Shown: in pieces, positions 1 through 11,794 of the stretch
How the letters are laid out: the number at the start of each line of letters is the position of its first letter
Position numbering within the stretch: the first letter of the stretch is position 1
Translations under genes and position numbers: made by a program
NCBI RefSeq assembly: GCF_027579695.1
Contig: NC_083570.1
Location: forward strand, 9,348,793-9,412,792
Direction of reading: 5' to 3'
Length of the DNA stretch: 64,000 bases
Origin: Neoarius graeffei
Taxonomy: Eukaryota > Chordata > Actinopteri > Siluriformes > Ariidae
Notes under the pieces: model-generated
The model's input: only the letters and a program-made list of their open reading frames with translations
Database searches by the model: none
What the model was told of the DNA's origin: nothing

Positions 1-1
1 A

Positions 2-2587
2 GCATTACTGAGATCTCACTATCACATGCCAACGTTGGAGGATGTGCTGTACAAGCTGCCCAAGGCTCGCCTCTTCACCCTAGTGGATGCTCGCGATGCT
101 TTTCTCCAGTGCAAGCTCAACGATGAAAGCAGCCGTCTGACGAACTTCTGGACGCCTTGGGGCCGCATGAGGTGGCTCAAACTCCCATTCGGTGTCTCGG
201 TAGCACCAGAAATATACCAACGCAAACATCACGAACTGCTAGCAGGCCTGGCTGGCATTGAACCGATAGCCGATGACATCCTGGTGGTCGGGTGTGGCGA
301 CACGGATGCTGATGCGGAACGTGATCATGACAAAAACCTGCGTGCTCTCATGGAGCGATGCAGAGCTGTGAGATTGCGACTGAGCCAGCGGAAACTGCAG
401 TTCAAACTTCAAGCCGTCCACTTCCATGGGCACATACTGTCCTCAGAAGGACTGAAGATCGACCCAGAGAAAACACTGGCTGTATTGGAGATGCCAACTC
501 CAACAGATGCAAAAGCGGTACAACGCTTAATTGGGTTTGTGACATACCTTGCAAAGTTCCTGCCAAAGCTCTCAGAGGTCTGTGAGCCTCTCCGCCGACT
601 CCTGGACAAGGACACAGAATGGCATTGGCTGGCCAAACACGAGGATGCAGTGCGAGAAATAAAGCGACTGGTCTCCAACACGCCTGTTCTCCGATATTTC
701 GACGTCACAAAGCCTGTAACCATCCAAAGTGATGCAAGCATGATGGGGCTGGGATGCTGCTTGCTGCAGGGGGGGCAGCCGGTGGCTTTTGCCTCGAGAG
801 CCCTGACACAAACAGAGCAAAACTACGCTCAAATTGAGAAAGAATGCTTGAGTATAGTCTTCGCATGCCAGAGATTCCACCAATATCTATATAGTAGAGA
901 CACAGTCACAGCAGAAACAGACCACAAGCCACTGATCACAATCTTCAAGAAGCCCCTCCTGAGTGCACCTAAACGCCTTCAAGGAATGCTAATGCAGCTT
1001 CAATGCTACAACCTTGATGTGGTATACAAGCCCGGTCCTGAAATGTATGTCAGTGACACCTTAAGCCGAGCTGTGCTACCTCTCCATTGTCCGGACACCC
1101 CACATGTGCGACATGCAGTGTTTGCCACCCAGGCAGAGTACACACAGTTGGACCAAGCCCAGCACCTGAATGTCACTTCTTTCAGATTCCATCAAATAGC
1201 ACAGCACACCGGCACGGATGATGTACTCCAAGAGCTGAAGACGGTGATCCTGAACGGTTGGCCTGACTTCAAGGAGGACACCCCACCGACAGTGCGTGAC
1301 TATTGGGCCTTCAGGGATGAACTGAATGTGCAAAACGGTGTGATATACAGAGGACAGTGCATTGTCATCCCAAAGGCCCTGAGAGCAGAACTCCTCAAGA
1401 GCATACACGCAAGCCACATAGGTGGCGAGGCATGTTATAGATGGGCCAGAGATACCCTCTTCTGGCCAAGCATGAGAGCCGAAATCAAAGACTTTGTGGC
1501 CAACTGTTCAGTATGCAATGAATATGCAAGGAACCAGCAGAAGGAACCCATGATGTCCTATGAGATACCCACTCGTCCCTGGGAAACGGTGAGCATGGAC
1601 ATCTACTCATATGCGGGCAAAGAATTCCTGATCATGGTAGACCACTACTCTGACTTTTGGGAAATTGACCAGCTGCCAGACCTCTCAGCCAACACACTCA
1701 TTGCGTGCTGCAGAGCACAGTTTGCGAGATATGGACAGCCTGACAAAGTCATCACGGATAATGGTCCACAGTTCGCCTGTGAGCAATTCAGGAAGTTTGC
1801 AACAAGCTGGGGCTTCACCCATGTCACGTCCTCCCCCCATCACCCAAAGTCAAACGGCAAGGCCGAGTCAGCTGTGAAGATAGTGAAATCACTCTGCAAG
1901 CAGGTGAAAGCAGATGGGACGGATGCGTGGATGGCCATTCTCCACTGGCGCAACACACCCACAGATGGGATGGACAGCAGCCCGGCACAGCGCCTAATGT
2001 CACGGAGGCTCAAAAGCTCACTACCAGTGGCAGCCAGTCTGCTGCAACCACATGTGGTAGCTGGAGTGACTGAAAAGCTGCGGTGGAAACGGCGGATGGC
2101 AAAATCAACCTATGACAGATCCGCCAGGGACCTCCCAGAGCTGGTCGTGGGAGAACGGATCAGAATGAAACCTCTACCTGGTGACCGCACTGGAAAGTGG
2201 CCGCTGGGTCACTGTGTCCAGAAAGTCGCTCCCCGCTCATTTGTAGTGGATGTTGATGGCACACTCTACAGACGCAACTGAGTGGATCTTCGAATGGCAG
2301 AGCGCTCCGGAGCAGCACGGCCGATCATTGGGCTCGAGGAGAATAGCCTGGAACAGGGGCACAGGGACGCGACGCCAGCCTCTGCCGGGACTGGGCATGG
2401 GCCGTGCCAGGAAGGGACAAAAGGGTCCGAGGATGTACACCCCCCAAGCAGTCCGGCACCTCACACCTCGGCTGCCCCATGGCCTGGACAGTGCCAGACA
2501 CCAGGGGAGCATAGCGGCACACCGGGCCTTGCCGTCACCACATGCAGCGGCCGTCTCTCACGGCCACCTCAGAGGCTGAACTGGTGA
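2..2587 (+). pseudogene. pol: Gypsy pol: RT, RNase H and integrase, partial, with in-frame TGA
   Basis: The reading frame is open from base 2 and the window cuts off its start, so the ATG at 26 is internal. RT carries the active-site ADD (IADDILVVG, near 265-291). RNase H starts with SDAS and contains TETDHKPL. Integrase follows with an HHCC zinc finger (HASHIGGEAC then CSVCNEY) and a DDE core (VDHYSDFWEI, ITDNGPQF, SNGKAESAVK). TGA at 2279-2281 ends the long frame, but the same frame continues to 2587 with a proline/arginine-rich tail ending RLSRPPQRLNW, typical of Gypsy integrase C-termini. The TGA is therefore probably a CGA-to-TGA decay mutation. No other break is seen in the visible part. 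Confidence 0.88.
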
Positions 2588-2667
2588 CGCTCTCTTCTAG
2601 AGCTGGCATGCACTGACACCTCACATGACCTGGGGCTCAACTAGGGTGTAGGCGGATCGCTGCCCTT

Positions 2668-2668
<1 letters not shown>

Positions 2669-2726
<58 letters not shown>
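2669..2726. repeat. (CA)n microsatellite
   Basis: About 28 uninterrupted CA units followed by short C and A runs lie in the 3' untranslated part of the Gypsy element. Confidence 0.95.
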
Positions 2727-2730
<4 letters not shown>

Positions 2731-3073
2731 GACCCCCCCCCCAAAAAAAAAAATAGTTTGTGAACAGACATTTGAATGTGAGTTGTTGTTTTGCTGATTT
2801 ATGTTAACACAGAATAGACCTGACTTGTTTTGACAAATTTGATACATACCAGAATAAGGAGATAGTATGTCAAAAAAAAAAGGACTTTTGTTATTACACT
2901 GATGGGTAGTCAGGCATGTTAAAATGTGAGAGTACTAGTTGTTCATAAGTTAGAGTTCATAATTTATAAGTTATATTACGGTAATGTTGGCACAGCCTAC
3001 AAATGTTCTTGTAAAGCTAAGTGTTGAAAGCTAGTTAATGAGTTGATGAAACCTCAATCTAAAGAAAGGGAGA

Positions 3074-3191
3074 TGTTGGATGGTGGGTTATGTGCACAGT
3101 GCGACACCTTGTGGTGTTGCCATGGTATGGCATAACGTATAAGGCTGTACACTGCGATTGCGCGGCATTCAATAAAGTGTGATCTGAAACA
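3074..3191 (+). repeat. Gypsy 3' LTR (short)
   Basis: The unit begins TGTTGGATGG right after a polypurine tract and ends TCTGAAACA. It contains AATAAA near 3170. At about 118 bp it is short for a Gypsy LTR. Its right edge is set by the start of a block also found at 28805-28925. The partner LTR is outside the window, so the boundary rests on the tract, the TG/CA ends and that flank comparison. Confidence 0.65.
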
Positions 3192-3311
3192 CACTGAACC
3201 AAAGGAAACCTGAACTTTATTGCATGCAAAGAGACATTTTCTTCTACTCTAAGTGAATTGCGTTCAAACTCAAACTGTTTTTGTTCAAACTGTGAAACAC
3301 TTAAAGCATTA
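3192..3311. repeat. 120-bp block shared with 28805-28925
   Basis: This stretch (CACTGAACCAAAGG to AAAGCATT) is nearly identical to 28805-28925, downstream of an L1-type ORF1 fragment. At 3309-3318 it joins copy 1 of the BEN module through a few bases (ATTnATTGT) common to both partners, so the BEN copy lost its last exons at this junction. Confidence 0.7.
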
Positions 3312-4293
3312 ATTGTAAGAAGGAAAGAAAAACAGGAATAAAAACAAAGAAAATCACCAGTGACAGAAATGTTTTAATTGATCATTACAAAAATGTACTT
3401 ACTGATGTTGGTTTGGGAGATGTGGGTTGAGGAGGTGATGGTAGAGCAACACTGGCCTCATATTTGCTTTCACCTTCATAGCTTGAGCTCTCTGTGACCT
3501 TATCCAAAATGAGGGTCTTCACAGCCGCTAAGAGTGATGGAATTTCTGGAAAATAAGGCCCACTGAATTAACCACAACAGGACTCCAAACAAGTTGTAAA
3601 TACATAACATGTAAAAGAAAATATAAATGTAAACAAAATACACCTCCGCTCATTTTTTGGTGTCTCAAAGTGTAACAAAATGTGTTGGTGAGGGGTTCTG
3701 AAGGCATTACAGGGTATCTGCCACACGAATTTTGCCTCAGTGGGGCGTTGAGGCAAACCCCGCGCCAGTGTTTAGCCCTAGGGCCTAGGCTAAAGTTTTT
3801 TCCTATAGGAAACCCTATACTACATCTGTAATTTTCCCTAAAATGTAGACACAGTTATATCTTTAAGAATTACACCAAAAATGAGGAGACTGTGATTTAT
3901 TCAATCTAAAAGAATCCCTATTTTAATCTAAAAGAGATAGTTGCCTTTAACTGCCAGGTTGCGCAGCCTGGTGTTCTCCTTATGTAAAGACTTATCTTGG
4001 GTCTCAAGATCTTTACTGGCTGCAGAAGATCCTACACTCTGCAGGTCTCACAGTCTTTTATTCTCTTCCCTGAGGGCCCTAATCTCCTCCTCAAGTGCCT
4101 CTGAAGCAGTCTCCACTGGGCTGAGGTTAGGTTCTTCTTGGGAAAGAACCTCTAATTCAGACTGTCTTGCAGCTATGAGTCTGTAGTTTTTCTGTTGGGT
4201 AAAAATTATCAAATCAAATATGTATTAAACAATACACACAAGAGTTAGGTAAATAAAACCAAAAAATGATTAAAATTAATCATTAAGTTAATC

Positions 4294-4636
4294 TCATCTC
4301 ATTATCTGTAGCCGCTTTATCCTTCTACAGGCAAGCTGGAGCCTATCCCAGCTGACTATGGGCGAAAGGCGGGGTACACCCTGGACAAGTCGCCAGGTCA
4401 TCACAGGGCTGACACATAGACACAGACAACCATTCACACCTATGGTCAATTTAGAGTCACCAGTTAACCTAACCTGCATGTCTTTGGACTGTGGGGGAAA
4501 CCGGAGCACCCGGAGGAAACCCACGCGGACAACATGCAAACTCCACACAGAAAGGCCCTCGCCGGCCCCAGGGCTCGAACCCAGGACCTTCTTGCTGTGA
4601 GGCGACAGCGCTAACCACTACACCACCATGCTGCCT
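4294..4636 (-). mobile_element. tRNA-derived SINE, full length
   Basis: On the minus strand the head contains tRNA-like A and B boxes (TGGTGTAGTGGTTAGC and GGTTCGAGCCC), followed by a conserved body and a short ATGAGATGAG-type tail. It is flanked by CATTAAGTTAATC on both sides (4281-4293 and 4637-4649). The same site in copy 2 of the module (about 35915) is empty, which proves the insertion and its duplication. Confidence 0.85.
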
Positions 4637-4751
4637 CATTAAGTTAATCATAAAGTTTAATGTTTCATGGCTAGAATCTGTTTAAATTCATAGCTGTAGT
4701 ACTCTAGTTCCTTTTTTTTTTTAAGTTGCCAGGAACTTTCTTGTACAACCC

Positions 4752-4978
4752 AGCAGGGCTAACATATACAAACAGACAACCATTCACACCTATGGGCTAT
4801 TTAGAGTCACCAATTAACCTAACCTGCATGTCTTTGGCCTGTGGGAGGAGGCTGGAGTACCCGGAGAGAATAGCAAACCCCACACAGAAAGGCCCCAGCC
4901 AGCCGGCAGGTTCGAACCCAGAACCCTCTGTGAAGTGACAGTGCTAACCATTGCACCACTGTGCCGCTAGTCCCAAAA
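4752..4978 (-). mobile_element. Diverged, partial relative of the SINE
   Basis: The minus strand shares body and tRNA-like head with the SINE family but lacks its tail part and is diverged. It is also present in copy 2 (36050-36088 plus 36792-36962), where a MITE splits it. It therefore predates duplication of the module. Confidence 0.7.
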
Positions 4979-5091
4979 CAACTACAATCCCGATTCCAAA
5001 AAAGTTGGGACAAAGTACAAATTGTAAATAAAAACGGAATGCAATAATTTACAAATCTCAAAAACTGATATTGTATTCACAATAGAACATA

Positions 5092-5773
5092 TGGCCCTTT
5101 TCCACTACCCTTTTTCAGCTCGCTTCAGCTCACTTCAGCCCGACACGGCTCGCGTTTCAACTACCAAGAAACAGCACGACTCAGCTCGCTTCAGCCCTGC
5201 TTAGCCCCTAAAACTCGCACGGTTTTGGAGTGGGGCTGAAGCGAGCCAAACCGTGCCGAGTGAGCCTGGGGGCGTGAGCAGACACTGCCCTGTGCACTGA
5301 TTGGTGAGGAGGAGTGTCCTCACATGCCCACACACACCCCGCGAGCACGCTGGGATATGTAAACACCATAAACCCGGAAGAAGAATAATTACGAATTACG
5401 AGAATTATGAAGCCTTATGCGCCTCGCCTCATCTATACGCCCTTGCCAGTATCTGTTGGCGTTGTCGGTGACAACAAGCCACAGCACCAAGACCAGCAAC
5501 ACTAACGACTCCATGTCCTCCATGTTTATTGTTTACTATTCGGGTCGTGAGACTACCGCTTAAAAGCTCACTGATGTCACTGTTTGCGCTGCTTAACGAC
5601 ATCACGTGACGTTCACCCACTTTCGCTAACTCCACCCAATGTGTCCACCCACTTCCAGCCAGCACGGTTCAGCGCGGCTGTAGTCGAAATGCAACTCCAA
5701 CAGCCCCACTCAGCTCGACTCAGCATGGCACGGCTCAGCCCGACTCAGCCGCGTTTGTAGTGGAAAAGCGGCA
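5092..5773 (-). mobile_element. Non-autonomous DNA element (MITE), copy 1
   Basis: A 682-bp unit with imperfect terminal repeats (TGGCCCTTTTCCACTAC at the left, complement of TGCCGCTTTTCCACTAC at the right) is flanked by ATA on both sides (5089-5091, 5774-5776). Related copies lie at 20480-21027 and 36089-36791. Three-base duplications and GG/CC-rich ends suggest a PIF/Harbinger relative. All copies keep a short leader-like ORF (MEDMESLVLLVLVLWLVV), on the minus strand here; it may be the start of a lost gene. Confidence 0.8.
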
Positions 5774-5977
5774 ATAGACAACATATCAAATGTCGAAAGT
5801 GAGACATTTTGATATTTCATGCCAAATATTGGCTCATTTGAAATTTCATGACAGCAACACATCTCAAAAAAGTTGGGACAGGGGCAATAAGAGGCTGGAA
5901 AAGTTAAAGGTACAAAAAAGGAACAGCTGGAGGACCAAATTGCAACTCATTAGGTCAATTGGCAATAGGTCATTAAC

Positions 5978-7053
5978 ATGACTGGGTATAAAAAGAGCAT
6001 CTTGGAGTGGCAGCGGCTCTCAGAAGTAAAGATGAGAAGAGGATCACGAATCCCCCTAATTCTGCGCCGACAAATAGTGGAGCAATATCAAAAAGGAGTT
6101 CGACAGTGTAAAATTGCAAAGAGTTTGAACATATCATCATCAACAGTGCATAATATCATCAAAAGATTCAGAGAATCTGGAAGAATCTCTGTGCGTAAGG
6201 GTCAAGGCCGGAAAACCATACTGGGTACCCGTGATCTTCGGGTCCTTAGACAGCACTTCATCACATACAGGCACGCTTCTGTATTGGAAATCACAAAATG
6301 GGCTCAGGAATATTTCCAGAGAACATTATCTGTGAACACAATTCACCGTGCCATCCGACGTTGCCAGCTAAAACTCTATAGTTCAAAGAAGAAGCCGTAT
6401 CTAAACATGACCCAGAAGCGCAGACATCTTCTCTGGGCCAAGGCTCATTTAAAATGGACTGTGGCAAAGTGGAAAACTGTTCTGTGGCCAGATGAATCAA
6501 AATTTGAAGTTCTTTATGGAAATCAGGGACGCCGTGTCATTCGGACTAAAGAGGAGAAGGACGACCCAAGTTGTTATCAGCGCTCAGTTCAGAAGCCTGC
6601 ATCTCTGATGGTATGGGGTTGCATTAGTGCGTGTGGCATGGGCAGCTTACACATCTGGAAAGACACCATCAATGCTGAAAGGTATATCCAGGTTCTAGAG
6701 CAATTATGCTCCCATTCAGACGACGTCTCTTTCAGGGACGGCCTTGCATTTTCCAACATGACAATGCCAAACCACATACTGCATCAATTACAGCATCATG
6801 GCTGTGTAGAAGAAGGGTCTGGGTACTGAACTGGCCAGCCTGCAGTCCAGATCTTTCACCCATAGAAAACATTTGGCGCATCATAAAATGGAAGATACTA
6901 CAAAAAAGACCTAAGACAGTTGAGCAACTAGAATCCTACATTAGACAAGACTGGGTTAACATTCCTATCCCTAAACTTGAGCAACTTGTCTCCTCAGTCC
7001 CCAGACGTTTACAGACTGTTGTAAAGAGAAAAGGGGATGTCTCACAGTGGTAA
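5978..7053 (+). pseudogene. Tc1-like transposase, one frameshift
   Basis: The frame starts at ATG 5978 or, more likely, at 6032 (MRRGSRIPLILRRQI). A paired-type helix-turn-helix region follows (KGVRQCKIAKSLNISSSTV). The first catalytic Asp is in WPDESKF. Near 6700 the frame shifts and the C-terminal part continues from about 6706 with QHDNAKPHTA (second Asp) and DLSPIENIW (Glu), ending at 7053. The DDE triad is thus present but split over two frames, so no full-length enzyme can be made. The total length of about 340 codons is normal for Tc1. Confidence 0.9.
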
Positions 7054-8287
7054 ACATGGCCTTGTCCCAACTTTTTTGAGATGTGTTTTTGTCATGAAAT
7101 TTAAAATCACCTAATTTTTCTCTTTAAATGATACATTTTCTCAGTTTAAACATTTGATATGTCATCTATGTTCTATTCTGAATAAAATATGGAATTTGGA
7201 AACTTCCACATCATTGCATTCCGTTTTTATTTACAATTTGTACTTTGTCCCAACTTTTTTGGAATCGGGGTTGTACAATAAATATTTTCTATTTTCCATT
7301 ATTTGTGTTAGTCTGGCTCACAACCCAACTACAAAACTGACAGAAATGTAAAAATATATTCTCAAAATAGCTGTCATGAAAAGACCCCTATTGCCTTTTT
7401 TTGCAACTGGTTCTACAGTTTCCTCCTGTGTGTCAAGGAAAAGTTTGTTGGGTACCCTCTTTCTCTTCTTGCTTTTTGGTAGGTCCTTGCAAGAGTTTCT
7501 GCTCAGCAGTCTTAAGTGTAGACTCCTTTTCTGTTGGTAAAAAAATAGTAGCAAGACAGAATTTGATGCCTAGAAACAAAACTATGTGGCTTACGTTACA
7601 TCAAATATTGTATTTTACTGTCCACTTTTGTGTTCTTTTTACAGTTTTTGTATTGTTTTCCCCTGCTTTTTTATAATAAGTTTAGTTTGTTCATTTTAAC
7701 ATGTTAAATTTTGCTGCCATGCACAGCTGCTAAACTGTCCAGTGTTGGCTGACAATGTTGACTGTGACAGTATTCTTATTAACCCAAATCTAGGCTGACG
7801 TTCTTCAATTTGCGACTTTTTAAATATGTTTAATTAGTGTTTCACTGCTAATTAAAAATTCAAATTAAGCGGGACTCATGTGACTAATGGCCGTTAGCTA
7901 GCTAATGTTAGCGGCCACTAGCTAGCACTTAATTTGAATTTTTAGCTAGCTAGTCACTGTCCTGGAGCTAATAGCCTACAGCAAATGTTACTTGGCCAAT
8001 AATGCAAAAACCTCAACAGGATAATTGCTATCATGATTAATGTTACATGACTAACAAAGTAAAACAAAAATAAAAAATTAAGCACTGTACTTGCCTGCCA
8101 ACTGCACATTGTGGGCTGGTTCGACCAGCCACCCATTAGTAGGCCTCTTGCCACCCATGCTGCGGCACTCAACAAGATACTCCTTTTGAGTGTTTTCAGG
8201 ATCGAAGTCTACGATCTAATGTATGGGGACTATACTCAACGCATCTTTATCTTTCCCCTTTGACCAGCAAATGAGCGCAAACTTCAT

Positions 8288-8573
8288 TTTTTTAATTTTC
8301 TCCTCTCACCGCTGAGGGGCAGACTCTGAGTGGCGTTGGCTTCTCGTTCGCGCCTATTCTGCCATCCCATCAACCATTGCAGTTCAATGTGTCCATGGTA
8401 ACAACTAGCTCCACCAATCAGAGATGTTGCTTTTACACCGTAGGATTCTGAGTAGTGTTGCGAATAAAATCTGTTTTTTTTTAGGTTCTGTTGGTTAATT
8501 TAAAACAGTGTTTTTGTTTCTGTATCATTGCTTTACAATGTGCTCACTTTAAAACGAAACGTCTATTGAGAAA
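8288..8573. promoter_or_regulatory. Putative bidirectional promoter of the BEN module, copy 1
   Basis: The 286 bp between the two divergent start codons (minus ATG at 8287, plus ATG at 8574) is conserved in copy 2 (38020-38304). It contains no ORF. A promoter role is inferred from the head-to-head layout only; I see no certain TATA box. Confidence 0.4.
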
Positions 8574-9181
8574 ATGGACGGGATATTTACCTCTGGTAAC
8601 CGAGTGGGCTGTCACTGTAGCGCTCTTTTTTTAATGCAGTCGAGGGTTCCGCTCCAGAAGAAGAGAAGCATGGATGGAAGGAGAAGAAACACTGCCCCTA
8701 GTTCAGGATATGAGATTCCATCAAGAACAAGGAGATACTGGAAAAGGAGGTTTGTGTTTTACTGCATCCTAGCCTAGTTAAGTTACATTATTAAACAATT
8801 GTTCTGTATTTACTATTGTAGTTTTGTGGTTCATGTGGGTTTTTACAAGCTTGCGGCTTAGCTAAACGTAGCTAGCATGCTGTAGCACACTGACTCGCAA
8901 ACTTCTATTTAAACAAGTTATTAGAAATGTTAGATAAAGCAAGCTTTGGTAGTTTTCAACAACAGACAGTGCCGGTTTTTGCTATGAGCGATGGGGCAAT
9001 CTGTTTAAGGGCGCACAGCACACACAAAAAAAGAGATGATAATCAGTATCGCTGCTCATTTCCACGTCAAGTTTTGCAGGGCGGTGCATTCACCTCTGGA
9101 TCCCAGGCCACACACCACTGCTTTCAAATAATTTTTATTTCCTTCATAAAGTTTATATAGACTTATTGTGTCACATACATG

Positions 9182-9480
9182 TGTAGCACTTCCTGATGTG
9201 GGTGGAGCACAGAAGCACGGCAGGCGAGAGTTGATATTACCCAAACCACTTTATTTAGCTCTTCAGCTTTCTTTCTTTCTTTCTCACTCACTCACTCACA
9301 CATGCGTTGTGGTCAGGGAGAGAGCTCCCTTTCTCTGCTCTCTCTCTCTCCTTTTATGCTCCATCCCTGTAACAAACAAACACACAAAATTGACAGCAGG
9401 TGGAATGACTTAGCCACTTACCTTCCCCGACCTCGCCCTCCATTCACAGACTGCTGCTTGGCCACACCCCTGCTGCCACA
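9182..9480 (-). repeat. 3' LTR of the gmr1-type element
   Basis: This 299-bp copy matches 14035-14355. In element orientation it starts TGTGGCAGCAGG and ends AGTGCTACA. The purine-rich AGTGGGGGTA just upstream (plus 9481-9490) is the likely polypurine tract. Confidence 0.9.
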
Positions 9481-11338
9481 TACCCCCACTGCCCGACTCA
9501 GGCTGGGGAGCCATCTGGCCTGAAGTTGACCCCCCCCGACGGGACAGGAAGTCCGCCACCACTATCTGTGCCCCCAGTCTGTGGATCACCTCGAACTTAA
9601 ATGCCTGGAGAGCGAGATACCAACGGGTGATCTGCGCATTGGCTTCCTTCATGCAGTGGAGCCACTGGAGGGGCACGTGGTCCGAACAGAGAGTGAAAGT
9701 GCGCCCCAGCAGGTAGTATCGGAGAGCGAGGACCACCCACTTGATGGCAAGACACTCCTTTTCAATTGTGCTGCACTTGCTTTCATGCATCTACAGCTTT
9801 CGGCTGATGTACAGCACGGGGCACTCTTCGCCCTCCACCTCCTGGGACAAAATGGCTCCCAGCTCTCTGTCCGATGCATCAGTCTGCAAAATAAAGTGGA
9901 GAGAGAAGTCAGGGGAGTGTAAAAGTGCCCCCCCCCACACAGTGCAGCTTTTACCTCAGAGAAGGCCTGTTTGCACTGTTCCATCCACTGGACCGGATCT
10001 GGAGCCCCCTTTTTAGTGAGATCGGTTAGTGGGCTGGTGACGTCCGAATAATTAGGTATAAACCTACAATAATAGCTGGCCAGCCCCAAGAACCATCTCA
10101 CCTCCTTTTTGCTCTTGGGTCTCGGGCAGGCCACAATCGCTGAGTTCTTGTTAATTTGGGGACGCACCTGCCCATGGCCCAAGTGGAACCCCAGATACCA
10201 TACTTCCACCTGCCCAATCGCACACATTTTTGGGTTAGCTGTGAGGCCCGCTCGCCTCAGCGACTTTAGAACAGCCCTCAGGTGTTCCAGGTGCCGCAGC
10301 CAATCATTACTGTAAATTATAATGTCGTCTAGATAGGCGGCCATGTAGGCAACGTGAGGGCGGAAGACCCTGTCCATAAGCCGCTGGAACGTAGCGGGCG
10401 CCCCAAACAACCCAAAAGGGAGCGTGACAAAGTGGTGTAATCCAAACGGTGTGGAAAAGGCCGTTTTTTGTCGGGATAGAGGAGTCAAGGGGATCTGCCA
10501 ATATCCCTTTGTTAGATCCAGTGTTGAATAAAAGCAAGCAGCGCCTAACTGATCAAGCAACTCATCAATGCGAGGCATTGGGTATGCGTCAAATTTAGAC
10601 ACCGCGTTGACCTTTCTATAGTCCACACAGAACCGGACCGACCCGTTGGTCTTGGGAACCAGGACCACTGGGCTGCTCCAGTCACTGTGGGACTCCTCAA
10701 TTATTCCCATTTCGAGCATAGCCTTGAGTTCATCCCAAACCACCTTTTTCTTGTGTTTGGGCAAGTGGTAAGGGCAGCTACGCACTACCACCCCCGGGGT
10801 TGTTTCAATGAGGTATTCTATGAGGTGGGTACGACCAGAAAGGGGCGAGAGCATGTCAGAAAATTCCTTCTGCAACTTGGCTACCTCCGTGAGTTGGTCT
10901 GGTGAGAGGTGGTCTCCACAAGGGACCGGAGTGGTCCGAGATGTTATCTTTTTTGCCTCCAGCCCCAGTTCCGCCTTCTCTGGGACTACCGACGCCAATG
11001 CTACGGGGACCCCCTCATTCCAGCGTTTTAAAAGGTTGAGGTGGTAGACTTGCAGTGCCCCGCCCCTATCCGTTCGCTTCACCTCATAGTCAATGTCCTT
11101 GACTCGCCATGTGACCTCGAAGGGCCCTTGTCACTTGGCGACTAATTTAGAACTTGACGTGGGCAATACTAGTACTTTGTCTCCCGGTGTGAACTCTCTA
11201 AGGCACGTGCCCCTGTCATACAGCCGGCTTTGATGTTCTTGTGCCTGGCACAAATTCTCTTGGGTTAGGTGCGTGAGGGTGTGGAGTTTTGCACGCAGGT
11301 CAAGAACGTACTGGATTTCATTTTTACCATGTAGCCCT
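9410..11338 (-). pseudogene. pol: gmr1-type pol: integrase C-terminus, RT and RNase H
   Basis: From 11338 downward the frame holds an integrase tail (FTPGDKVLVLPTSSSKLVAK, then GALQVYHLNLLKRWNEGVPV) with a TGA in place of a Trp near 11133. RT follows in the same frame with DDIIEE-type N-terminal motifs, VRFCVDYRKVNAVSKFDAYP and the active site YLDDIIIYS. Near 9940 the frame shifts; RNase H continues in another frame (STIEKECLAIKW, CSDHVPLQWLH) and runs into the LTR. The order INT then RT is seen directly. At least one stop and one frameshift make it non-functional. Confidence 0.88.
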
Positions 11339-11794
11339 GTCTAAAATCATACAGTTCATAAAGTCAGTAACATAGCAGGTATATAGTTATATAACACACA
11401 AAAGTTCATAATACTAAACTGGTTAAAATATGTATTGGAAAAAATTTATACATATCATATGTACAGTTTAAAATGTTAAATAAATATTTGTAAAAAGAGT
11501 AATGTTCCTTTAAAATCCATAATTTAGGAGAAAATGAGTTTGTTTGATCTGCGTAAACAGCTGTGCAACCTAACCTGTTACCAGTTAATGTCAGTCAATC
11601 TGTTTATGTATTGTTATTGGGTCCTTAACAAATTAACAGCCAATCCAAGCCGTTCCCTCAAATGGGGCAGGGCAAGTCGCGCAGGCCAGGGTAGTGTTGG
11701 GTTTCGCGAGAGACGTACTGTGTCCAGAGAAAGGAGCGACGAGCCGCGTGCTGCTGAGAGTATTTCAAAGTTTTATCTACAATAATAATAATAA

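Larger units (their letters stand above)
1..3191 (+). mobile_element. Ty3/Gypsy (Mag-like) LTR retrotransposon, 3' part
   Basis: The element enters the window inside RT and runs through RNase H and integrase to a 3' untranslated stretch with a long CA repeat. A purine-rich tract (AAAGAAAGGGAGA, ending 3073) lies directly before a TG...CA unit at 3074-3191, which I read as the 3' LTR. The domain order RT-RNaseH-INT without a chromodomain fits the Mag lineage. The sequence after 3191 matches 28805-28925, which has no LTR, and this supports the outer boundary. The 5' LTR, gag and protease lie outside the window. Confidence 0.85.
4985..7273 (+). mobile_element. Tc1-like DNA transposon with a MITE inside
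   Basis: Terminal inverted repeats of about 70 bp (CAATCCCGATTCCAAAAAAG at the left, its complement ending GGAATCGGGGTTG at 7273) are flanked by TA at 4983-4984 and 7274-7275. Copy 2 of the module has the uninterrupted site (AACTACAATAAAT near 36975), so the TA duplication is observed directly. Without the 682-bp MITE the element is about 1.6 kb, the normal Tc1 length. Confidence 0.95.
3403..8287 (-). pseudogene. BEN-domain gene, copy 1 (exons 1-4 only, broken)
   Basis: By comparison with copy 2, four exons are present on the minus strand: 8095-8287 (ATG at 8287, MKFALICWSKGKDKDAL), 7395-7530 (basic stretch PKSKKRKRVPNKLF), 3952-4191 (coiled coil rich in E/L) and 3403-3545 (acidic then proline-rich). 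Exon 1 has a TAG where copy 2 has Trp. Exon 2 has lost two bases and gained one relative to copy 2 and its donor has become GC. Exon 3 shares a TGA with copy 2. The BEN-domain exons are missing beyond 3312. Introns hold SINEs and a Tc1 element. The N-terminus resembles a short domain found before BEN or DUF4806 domains in fish proteins; this is from memory of the family. Not functional as it stands. Confidence 0.72.

Noticed and set aside
1-3191. Endogenous retrovirus with env
   Set aside because: The pol organisation is Gypsy, and neither this element nor the one at 9182-14355 shows an envelope gene.
3941-4186. Plus-strand ORF MPLTARLRSLVF... also seen at 35580
   Set aside because: It is the antisense of the BEN coiled-coil exon; exon borders and coding sense fit the minus strand.
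5429-5665. 78-codon minus-strand ORF repeated in three MITE copies (MLAGSGWTHWVELAKV...)
   Set aside because: It overlaps the better MEDMESLV frame, ends in low-complexity arginine-rich sequence and follows from conservation of the MITE DNA.
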